Below, piece after piece: positions 16,142 through 22,672 of a DNA stretch of 64,000 nt. The notes beneath the pieces are model-generated. The model saw nothing but the letters and a program-made list of their open reading frames with translations. It searched no databases and was not told the DNA's origin. A program made the position numbers and the translations under genes. The DNA is from CAUZJF01 sp965248605 (GTDB taxonomy: Bacteria; Chloroflexota; Dehalococcoidia; Lucifugimonadales; CAUZJF01): contig CBDFJV010000007.1 of assembly GCA_965248605.1 (NCBI GenBank), positions 186,001-250,000 on the forward strand, written 5' to 3'. Within the stretch, counting starts at the first letter, position 1. Every line of letters begins with the position of its first letter.

Positions 16142-18187
16142 GTGCACCAATTCTCTAAACCTGGAATCGCTGTGACTCCTCAACTGGCGTTCTTCAAGAC
16201 GGGCGGCCGCGCGCTTTTCCTCACGCTGGTGTCCGTCATGTTCTCGGCTTGTGGAGGCGAGCCCGAGGAGCCGACGTCGACCGCCTTCCCGACGGAAACG
16301 GCCCGAGCCGCGACGGCGACCGCCGAGACGACCGATCCGACACTGACGGTCCAGACGCTCTCGCCGACCGCCTCGCCGGTTGGCGCCGCGGAAACCACGG
16401 TCCCGAGTCCGGCGCCGCAGCCCTCGACTCCAACCGTTCAGACACTGTCGCCAACCGCCACACCAGCTCAGTCCATAGCGGGACAGTCCTTAACGCCACA
16501 GCCAAGCCCAACGGTTTCTCCTCCCGTTTCAATACCGTCCCCGACACCAGTCTCGCGTCCAGAGACTCGTGCCACTCCGACCCCGACCACGGCGCCAGCG
16601 CCAAGCCCGACACCTACCGAGACCGCGTCACCTGCGGCAACCTCAGCGCCAAGTGCACACCAGACGCAGAACACAGCTTTGTCTCTGGTGGCTACCTATG
16701 TGAACGTCTCCGTGTACGTGTCCTTCCAAGGCGACGAGAACGCCGACAACCACGCAACGTTGGAGTACCGAGAGTCGAGGAGTGGCGCGTTCATAGAAGG
16801 AATGGACATGGTCCCGGACCGGAGGGCCATGATCCAGAACGACCAGAGTGGTATCCCGAACCCGTTCAAGGACCAGTGGCGGGCCAGCATCCTTGGCTTG
16901 AAGCCCGGTACCGAGTACGAGATCAGGGTCATGATCGACGATCCCGACGGTGTTTCCGGTTCCAACGCGGTCGCGGCCACTGTCTCCACTTGGATCGAGA
17001 CGAACCAGATACTGTCTTCGGGCAGGACCCTCCAGGTCGCGGCCAACGGGAACGACGACTCCGGGGACGGCTCAGCCGCCAGACCATGGGCGACGATTCA
17101 GAAAGCCGCCGACGTCGTTAAGCCCGGGGACACCGTAGTTGTGATGCCAGGGACGTACGCCGAGTCGGTCAGAGTCACACGTTCGGGCGCCGTCAACAAC
17201 TACATCACGTTTGTGGCTGCGGAGCCGGCGTCGCCAGAGAATCCGTCCGTCGTCATCGCCCCGCCGGGCGACCCCGAATCGCGAGAAACCACGGGCTTTT
17301 CGACGGACGCCAGCTACGTCAGGATCAGGGGCTTCGCGATCGTCGGCGGCAACACCGGCGTTCGGATCGGGGACGCCTCACACCACGTCATCGTCGAAGA
17401 CAACTTTATCTCCGACTACGGCGACGGAGGGGCCGGCGTGGAGCTCGGAGGCAGGATGTTCGGCGAGGCCTATAGTCCCTCGACGAGCGTCCGGAACGTC
17501 ACGGTTCAAAGGAACGAGATCCACGTTACGACGGTGCAGACAACCGATCGGGGAGGCATCGAATCACTCGATAACCTAGGCGGCCACGTGATCCGCCATA
17601 ACACCGTACGGTTTCTGCACGAAGGCGCCGGCAATCACGGCGAAGATTGCATCATGCACATCGAGAACTCGGAGTTTGACGACGGATACAAGGACACCGA
17701 CATTCACGGCAACTTCTGCTACGACGCCACGGACGACGGTATCGAGCTTGATGGCAACAACGTGAACACCAGGGTCTGGGACAACGTGATCGTCGGCGCC
17801 AATGTCGGCTTCAGCATCGGTCCCTCGGGCGTTGGCCCTACTTACGTTTACAGGAATGTGGTCCACAACCTGTCTCAAGCCTGGACTCGATGCAACGGGA
17901 TAAAAGAGGGCAGGTCAAGCTCGGGCCATGTCTTCTTCTACCACAACACCTTCTATCTGCCCGCGGACGCCTGCGAGGGGGACGGCTTCATCCTGGCCGA
18001 TTCAGCCGGCCGGCCTTCCTGGAACATCGTGCTCAAGAACAACGTCTTCTGGTTCGCCGAGCGAGGCATCTCGATCTCAAGGCCCATCGAAAACGACGTG
18101 GTTGCGGACTACAACCTGTACTTCGACGAGATTGTCAAGGGCGGTGTGAAAACGTACCAGCGGGGCGGAGCAAAACTGTACCACTGA
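16142..18187 (+). CDS. Secreted lipoprotein with Pro/Thr-rich linker and parallel beta-helix, 3'-truncated by IS21
   Basis: The 681-codon frame begins with a lipoprotein signal (LFLTLVSVMFSACGG, lipid Cys37). A low-complexity Pro/Thr/Ala-rich linker follows (about 40-175), then an FN3-like module (about 178-285; LKPGTEYEIRVMIDDPDG) and a right-handed parallel beta-helix of the pectate-lyase/DUF1565 type starting ANGNDDSGDGSAARPWATIQ. The role is probably binding or cleaving polysaccharide at the cell surface. The last 18 or so codons (after DEI) are encoded by the end of an IS21 element that begins at 18133, so the true C-terminus is lost. The GTG start at 16142 is kept because it precedes the signal peptide. 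Confidence 0.82.
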   Translation: MHQFSKPGIAVTPQLAFFKTGGRALFLTLVSVMFSACGGEPEEPTSTAFPTETARAATATAETTDPTLTVQTLSPTASPVGAAETTVPSPAPQPSTPTVQTLSPTATPAQSIAGQSLTPQPSPTVSPPVSIPSPTPVSRPETRATPTPTTAPAPSPTPTETASPAATSAPSAHQTQNTALSLVATYVNVSVYVSFQGDENADNHATLEYRESRSGAFIEGMDMVPDRRAMIQNDQSGIPNPFKDQWRASILGLKPGTEYEIRVMIDDPDGVSGSNAVAATVSTWIETNQILSSGRTLQVAANGNDDSGDGSAARPWATIQKAADVVKPGDTVVVMPGTYAESVRVTRSGAVNNYITFVAAEPASPENPSVVIAPPGDPESRETTGFSTDASYVRIRGFAIVGGNTGVRIGDASHHVIVEDNFISDYGDGGAGVELGGRMFGEAYSPSTSVRNVTVQRNEIHVTTVQTTDRGGIESLDNLGGHVIRHNTVRFLHEGAGNHGEDCIMHIENSEFDDGYKDTDIHGNFCYDATDDGIELDGNNVNTRVWDNVIVGANVGFSIGPSGVGPTYVYRNVVHNLSQAWTRCNGIKEGRSSSGHVFFYHNTFYLPADACEGDGFILADSAGRPSWNIVLKNNVFWFAERGISISRPIENDVVADYNLYFDEIVKGGVKTYQRGGAKLYH

Positions 18188-18234
18188 ACGCCGTAGAATG
18201 GGCATCAAGGTTCGTGGGGCGTTGGAGATCAGGC

Positions 18235-19002
18235 TCAGTCAGATAGCTGGCGGCCAGAAGTCTTCTTGCTGTGCTTGAGTCGGTAGCTGTCCCCGTTCAT
18301 CTCCAGGATGTCGACATGGTGGGTGAGGCGGTCGAGGAGAGCTCCGGTCAGCCGTTCAGAGCCGAACACCTCGGTCCACTCGACGAAGGGCAGGTTGGAG
18401 GTCACCAGGACCGATCCACGCTCGTAACGCTGGCTGAACACCTCGAAGAGGAGCTCGGCGCCAGTCTTGGACAAGGGCACGAAGCCCAGTTCGTCGATGA
18501 TCAGAAGCTTGAGTCGTGCGAGCCTTCTCTGCAGGTTGAGCAGACGCCGTTCGTCCCTGGCCTCGATCAGCTCGTGAACCAGAGCAGCGGCGGTGGTGAA
18601 GCCCACGGACAGTCCCCTCTGACACGCAGCCAGACCGAGACCGAGGGCGATATGGGTCTTGCCGGTGCCACTGTTGCCGAGAGCGATGACGTTGTGGGGG
18701 CGCTCGATGTACTCGCATCGTGCCAGCTCCAGAACCAGAGCCTTGTTCAGGGACGGCATAGACAGGAAGTCGAAGGTGTCGAGGCTCTTGGTCGTCGGGA
18801 AGCGGGCTGCTTTGATCCGACGTTCCACCATGCGATGGTGACGGTCGATCAGCTCCAACTCCGATAGTCGCAGCAGGTAGTCCGGATGGTCAGCTCCCTC
18901 ACTGGCACACTGGGATGCCAGCTTGTCGTACTCCCTCAGGAACGTGGGGAGCTTGAGTTGCTTGAGGTTGTGTTCGAGCAACATCGTGGACTTGTTGGTC
19001 AT
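18235..19002 (-). CDS. istB: IS21-family helper ATPase IstB (left copy)
   Basis: A 255-residue AAA+ ATPase of the IstB/DnaC-like family, which assists the IstA transposase in target capture. Walker A is GNSGTGKTH (109-117) and Walker B lies in LLIIDELGFVPLSK. Its ATG overlaps the istA stop by 4 bases, so the two are translationally coupled. The C-terminus ends KKTSGRQLSD, which is probably the native end because this copy keeps its IS terminus; the right copy differs after LKHS. Confidence 0.93.
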   Translation of the reverse strand: MTNKSTMLLEHNLKQLKLPTFLREYDKLASQCASEGADHPDYLLRLSELELIDRHHRMVERRIKAARFPTTKSLDTFDFLSMPSLNKALVLELARCEYIERPHNVIALGNSGTGKTHIALGLGLAACQRGLSVGFTTAAALVHELIEARDERRLLNLQRRLARLKLLIIDELGFVPLSKTGAELLFEVFSQRYERGSVLVTSNLPFVEWTEVFGSERLTGALLDRLTHHVDILEMNGDSYRLKHSKKTSGRQLSD

Positions 19003-20513
19003 GACCGGCTCCCCGCCAGGAGAGCCATGTAGTCCCTGGTCGAGGTTGTTGCAACGTTGGTCCTGGGCAGATACGGGTACAACTCCATGTCGAGTCTAGG
19101 CGGTCGACCCTCGATCCTGCACAGCACCAGGTGCTTGACAGCATCGAAGCTCACAGCCCCGAGTCGAATGGCGTCTCGTACGGCGTCGTGGACTTCTTCC
19201 GGCTGGAAGTTCTCCATCAGTCTGAGCACCTGCACGAACTCCCTCTTTCCTCGCTTGCCCATCCGAGACTCCAGCAGCCGCCGCAACACTCCGAACTCCT
19301 CGGGCAACTCCCATCCAACCAGCGGCGCCGCCTGATCCAATGCCCTCGTCTTCTTCTCAAGGAGCGGCAGGTAATGGAGAGGGTCGAAGACGAAGTCGTC
19401 TCGATCGTAGGACCGCCGATGGCGGGCGATGACTTCAGCGCCACAGCTGATCACAACCTCATGTACATATCCGCGGACCACAACGTCCCGATGACCGTAG
19501 GCCACCGGGACCGAATAGTCATTGGTCCGGTATCTGACCAGGGACAGAGAACTGACCCTCGTCGCGTGCTTGTCGCTGGCGTCGTACGGTACGGCCGGCA
19601 GAAGCAGCAACTTCTCCAGGTCCCGCTCCAGCCGTTCTCCTATCGTCTCGTTGTGGCCGCGGAGTCGATCTTCGAACCGTCTGAGGCAGTGTTGCTCCAG
19701 ATGAGCATTGAGGGCATCGAAGCTCTCGAACGATGGAATGGGCACCAGGAAGTTCCGGCGGACATAGCCGACCAGACCTTCTACTTTGCCCTTATCGTTC
19801 CCTTTGCCTGGACGGCCGAACCGGTCCTCGAACAGGTAGTGGGACTGAAGCTCGGAGAACACCCTGGTCCGCTGCCGGCGACCATCTCCCAGGATTCTGG
19901 CTACCGCGAGCGTGGTGTTGTCGTAGAGGATGCTCTGAGGCACTCCGCCCAGGAACGCGAAGGCGGAGACGTGTCCGTCGCAGAATGACTCCGTCGTCTC
20001 GGCGGGATACGCCTTCACATAGCACCCGTCGCTGTGAGGGAGGTCCAGGGCGAAGTAGTGGGCTTTGCGTTCCACTCCGCCGATGATCACTCGAGCTTCG
20101 CCGTAGTCGCACTGGGCATGTCCCGGGGAATGGGACAGTGGTACGAACATCTCGCGGGTATGACGACGGCGTTCTCGAACGTAGTCTTTGACTATCGTGT
20201 ACTTGCCGGGGAAGCCGTGTTCGTCTCTGAGCCGTTCGTAGATACGCTTGGCGGTGTGACGCTGCTTCTTCGGTGAGCTCAGATCCTGCTCCAGGATCTG
20301 GTCCATCACACCCTTATATGGATCGAGCTTCGGTCTGCGAGCCGGTCGTTGCCGTCGATACCCTGGGGGCACGGAGTACTCGAGCATCTTGCGCACCGTG
20401 TCCCGGTGTAGCCCGAACACTCGGGCCGCCTCTCGGACGCTCATCCCTTCGACGAAACAAGCCCTGCGAACTCGCAGGTACATCTCCACCTTGTACATCC
20501 AATCCACCTTCAA
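18999..20513 (-). CDS. istA: IS21-family transposase IstA (left copy)
   Basis: A 504-residue IstA transposase: an N-terminal helix-turn-helix (GMSVREAARVFGLHRDTVRK) followed by an rve/DDE core with the first Asp in AQCDYGEARVIIGG, the second in ILYDNTTLAVA and the Glu in KGKVEGLVGYVRRNF. It differs from the right copy in only two residues that I can see: HSPGH against HPPGH, and LLLLP against LLPLP. The frame is intact and leads into istB with a 4-base overlap. Confidence 0.94.
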   Translation of the reverse strand: MKVDWMYKVEMYLRVRRACFVEGMSVREAARVFGLHRDTVRKMLEYSVPPGYRRQRPARRPKLDPYKGVMDQILEQDLSSPKKQRHTAKRIYERLRDEHGFPGKYTIVKDYVRERRRHTREMFVPLSHSPGHAQCDYGEARVIIGGVERKAHYFALDLPHSDGCYVKAYPAETTESFCDGHVSAFAFLGGVPQSILYDNTTLAVARILGDGRRQRTRVFSELQSHYLFEDRFGRPGKGNDKGKVEGLVGYVRRNFLVPIPSFESFDALNAHLEQHCLRRFEDRLRGHNETIGERLERDLEKLLLLPAVPYDASDKHATRVSSLSLVRYRTNDYSVPVAYGHRDVVVRGYVHEVVISCGAEVIARHRRSYDRDDFVFDPLHYLPLLEKKTRALDQAAPLVGWELPEEFGVLRRLLESRMGKRGKREFVQVLRLMENFQPEEVHDAVRDAIRLGAVSFDAVKHLVLCRIEGRPPRLDMELYPYLPRTNVATTSTRDYMALLAGSRS

Positions 20514-20619
20514 TCAGGTTCGGTCGTTCCTGATTGAAGGCGACAGGCGGTACAGTTTTCAAGCGCCACATCTCAGCGCTCGACCGCCCAGGTGGTACAT
20601 TATCTCTCCGCCCTTCACA

Positions 20620-20656
20620 GGCGCGCCACGTACTCCCGGATGCTCTCTCGGTTCAC
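20620..20656 (-). pseudogene. Start of an interrupted gene cut by IS21 (integrase-like guess)
   Basis: On the minus strand AGGAGG, 5 bp before GTG (20654-20656), starts the frame MNRESIREYVAR, which runs directly into the IS21 end at 20619. The signal for a real start is good, but only 12 codons remain. The sequence resembles the N-terminus of DDE integrases that begin with a similar xxxIREYVxRLRPRY motif; that comparison is weak. The rest of the gene is not on the other side of the IS, which supports rearrangement. Confidence 0.3.
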
Positions 20657-20739
20657 GGTTACCTCCTGGTCCTCGGTAACCGCAATTTTGAGGCGCATTC
20701 TCCCGTTCGGTAACCATATTTATGAGGTCATGCGCTCTC

Positions 20740-20769
20740 TTGACAACTGGCGCACTGATGTTCTATGGT
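20740..20769 (+). promoter_or_regulatory. Sigma70-like promoter upstream of the phage head genes
   Basis: A perfect TTGACA (20740-20745) and TATGGT (20764-20769) are 18 bp apart and point towards the prohead protease. The terminator-like hairpin at 20877-20897 lies between this promoter and the gene, so the transcript may be attenuated or the promoter may belong to an older arrangement. Confidence 0.4.
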
Positions 20770-20876
20770 AAGGTCAGACAGCTAGACTGTCCCACGGGAG
20801 GCCGCTAGAGGCGGCCCCCCAGAGGCGGCTAGACCGCCCCATAGGCTTCTAGAAAGCCCCCAGAGGCAGCGAGACT

Positions 20877-20897
20877 GCCCCCTTTGGGGGCTTTTTG
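20877..20897 (+). terminator. Rho-independent terminator before the prohead protease
   Basis: GCCCCC-TTT-GGGGGC followed by TTTTTGC forms a compact terminator, 20 bp before the AGGAGG ribosome site of the next gene. The same hairpin and spacing occur, inverted, before the second prohead-protease fragment (22630-22649). Upstream lies a run of related GGCGGC/GCCGCC half-repeats (20800-20870). Confidence 0.6.
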
Positions 20898-20916
20898 CGT
20901 TCAAGAGGAGGTGTCG

Positions 20917-21835
20917 ATGGTAAGCACAGCCTATAGAGAGCAGTGCCGAGTGATGGTGGTGACGGAAGCCCGCCAAGCGGAGGACGGGAGCGCCCACCGG
21001 ATGGTGATTGCCGCCAACGAGCTAAGCCGCAACGGTGACGACTTGAATCTGCGTGGCATCAGCTTCAAGAACTACCGGAAGAACCCGGTGGTTCTCTGGG
21101 CTCATGACTCGTACCAGGGAATCCCCATAGCCAAGACCCTCAAGATCGGCCATGACGAACAGGGAAGGATTGCAGCCGACTTCCAGTTCAACTCGGACGA
21201 CGAGTTTGCGGCCCGTGTGGAGAACGCCTGGAACGGGGGATTCATACGGGCAGCTTCCATACGCTACATGCCCACGAAAGTTGTCGAAGTGCGGAACGAG
21301 GCCGGTGAGGTCGAGCGATTCAGGGTCGATAAATCGGAGCTTTTAGAATGGAGCCTAGTAGACCGAAATCTTTGAAATGAGGGGTAGCCGAGATTGGCGT
21401 GCTACGACGACAGGGCGGGTTTCAAACCCGCCCCTACCAAGCCGTAACCTCAGAACCCTTCAATACTAGGATGTTGGACCACTAGTACCCATTCCCGCAG
21501 ACCCGGACTCGGTGAGGGCGGCGGCCCGCGCCCTGGGTCTTCCCGCAGAGATATTCCGTGGGCTTGAACCGGAGCCAGAACCTGAGCCGGAGGAGTCTGA
21601 ACCGCTCCCCGATCCGGTGAGTGAGGAGCCGGAGCCTGAACCCAAGCAGGGAGACCCCATAGAAGCCCTCACGGAGCGTGTGGACGCCCTGGAGAGTGAG
21701 GTCAAGGCATTGAGTGTTCAAGAGGCAGCGCAGGAGCAGACTGAGGCTCCCGAATCGGACGAGCGAGAGGACGGCGAACTGGTAGCCGTAGGAGAAGAAC
21801 TTGCCGCCACCAGGCGGATCATAGAGGAGAAGTAG
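20917..21835 (+). pseudogene. HK97-type prohead protease, split by a 125-bp MITE
   Basis: From ATG 20917 (AGGAGG 5 bp upstream) the frame encodes an HK97-like prohead protease: RMVIAANELSRNGDDLNLRG, NPVVLWAHDSYQGIPIAK, FNSDDEFAARVENAWNGGFI and ELLEWSLV. The frame is then broken by the insertion at 21358-21482 plus its TA duplication. Skipping the insertion joins LLEWSLV to PIPADPDSVRAAARALGLP and on through an acidic EPEPEPEE linker to the stop at 21835. This is the family-typical WSLVPIPADPD junction. The protease matures phage capsids and is here inactivated. The capsid gene follows 1 bp after the stop. Confidence 0.85.
21358..21482 (+). mobile_element. MITE family 1, copy 1 (125 bp, in the prohead protease)
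   Basis: The element runs from GTAGACCGAAATC to GATGTTGGACCAC and is flanked by TA at 21356-21357 and 21483-21484. It is base-for-base identical to copies at 26758-26882 (inverted) and 47592-47716. An internal 10-bp stem GGGCGGGTTT-C-AAACCCGCCC followed by CTAC is a GTAGGGGC-type hairpin. Its ends resemble those of the IS630 element at 62544-63780, so it is probably a non-autonomous derivative mobilised by an IS630 transposase. Confidence 0.9.
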
Positions 21836-21836
21836 C

Positions 21837-22287
21837 ATGACCACAGAGACGAAGGATCAGTTGAAGGAGACGGTAGCCGCCGTCCGCGCCTTTACGGAGA
21901 CGTTCAAAGAGAAGGAGCACATGCCCCTGAAGGAGGAGGTGGAGCGCCTTTCGGCGCAGCTCACCGAGTCCATGCGGGCCTCCAAGCGGGCTGCCCTGCT
22001 TCGGCAGGTAGAGTCCACGACCCAGGGGACCAGAATCTTGTCCGGCAAGTACCGGGGATTCGACGAGTTTGACCTGATGCTCTCCCGCGCGGTGCTGCGG
22101 ATTGCCGAGCGCGGCGGGGTTGACGGAAGGAGACCCGTAGACCCCCGAACGGCTGCCGAGTGGCGGAGCAACCTGGAGGGAGCGAGGGCGGACCTGTACG
22201 AATCTATAGGACGCGCCCTGGACTCCGACACGCCGGGCGCTGGGGACGAGCTCACCTTCACCGGAGAGACTAGCGAGATGTGGCGGA
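21837..22287 (+). pseudogene. HK97-type major capsid protein, N-terminal fragment
   Basis: Starts at ATG 21837, one base after the prohead protease stop, the usual order in HK97-type head operons. The first part is a charged helical scaffold (TKDQLKETVAAVRAFTETFK, LKEEVERLSAQLTESMRASK), as in the delta domain of capsid precursors. It continues to GDELTFTGETSEMWR, where the mature capsid domain should begin. Near 22287 the sequence switches to an IS256 transposase fragment read antisense, so the remaining frame to 22625 is chimeric and meaningless. Only about 150 native codons survive. Confidence 0.65.
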
Positions 22288-22504
22288 ACGCCGTCACCTC
22301 CTCCTCCAGCAACTCCTGGATCAGCCTCTGGACCTGGCTTCGCACCCAATCCTCCAACTGCTCCCACTCCGGCCTTGACTCCGACCTACTCTCAGTGCTT
22401 TCCTTCCTCATGGGTGGTCTATCTCCTCTCTTGGGCCTCGAGCCCGTGTTGTTCAGAGAGAAGGTACACCGCCTGACTGTTTACACACTTTTTGAAGATA
22501 CCTC
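22286..22504 (-). pseudogene. 5' fragment of an IS256-family element
   Basis: Read on the minus strand, the segment begins GAGGTATCTTCAAAAAGTG, an IS256-like terminal sequence, and after about 90 bp starts a frame at 22411. This encodes a transposase N-terminus with WEQLEDWVRSQVQRLIQELL and EEEVTAF. Homologues continue LGRERYER; here the sequence changes into capsid-gene sequence (read antisense) at 22286. The fragment therefore joins the capsid fragment on one side and a second prohead-protease fragment on the other. Confidence 0.6.
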
Positions 22505-22609
22505 GATGTCGTTGGCCGCAATCACCATCCGCTGGGCGCTCTCTTCCTCCGACTTCCGCACGTCGGTCAGGGTCACCAGTTGCCGTTGCGCTACGAGTCT
22601 GTCGGTCAT
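22505..22609 (-). pseudogene. Second prohead-protease fragment (N-terminus only)
   Basis: On the minus strand ATG (22607-22609) opens MTDRLVAQRQLVTLTDVRKS, then EEESAQRMVIAANDIE, which aligns with the start of the intact-length protease (EDGSAHRMVIAANELS). Upstream it carries the same leader as the first copy: a GGGGGC terminator hairpin, TTGCGTTCAAGAGGAG, then the start. It is cut at about 22505 by the IS256 end. This shows two diverged copies of the head cassette met here in opposite orientation. Confidence 0.65.
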
Positions 22610-22629
22610 GCGTCGCTCCTCTTGAACGC

Positions 22630-22649
22630 AAAAAGCCCCCAAAGGGGGC
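22630..22649 (-). terminator. Rho-independent terminator before the second prohead fragment
   Basis: On the minus strand GCCCCC-TTT-GGGGGC is followed by a T-run. It is the inverted counterpart of 20877-20897. Confidence 0.5.
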
Positions 22650-22672
22650 AGTCTCGCTGCCTATTGGGGGCG

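Larger units (their letters stand above)
18133..20619 (-). mobile_element. IS21-type insertion sequence, left copy (complete)
   Basis: A 2487-bp element with imperfect terminal repeats: TGTCAAGGGCGGTGTGAAAA at 18133 and, on the other strand from 20619, TGTGAAGGGCGGAGAGATAA (16 of 20 match). Secondary repeats follow inside both ends (GTACCAGCGGGGCGG and GTACCACCTGGGCGG), as is usual for IS21. It encodes IstA and IstB. The bases outside the two ends (GAGAT and GGCGC) do not form a target duplication, which points to rearrangement after insertion. An inverted, nearly identical but truncated copy lies at 22673-25029. Confidence 0.85.

Noticed and set aside
19131..19988. 285-codon plus-strand ORF, repeated inverted at 23304-24161
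   Set aside because: Antisense to istA in both IS21 copies; it appears twice only because the element does.
20740..20769. Promoter proof of active phage gene expression
   Set aside because: The hexamers are good, but a terminator lies between them and the first head gene, and all head genes here are broken.
21358..21482. MITE hairpin as a riboswitch or terminator
   Set aside because: The same 125 bp lies inside two genes in opposite orientations with TA duplications, so transposition explains it; the hairpin has no T-run.
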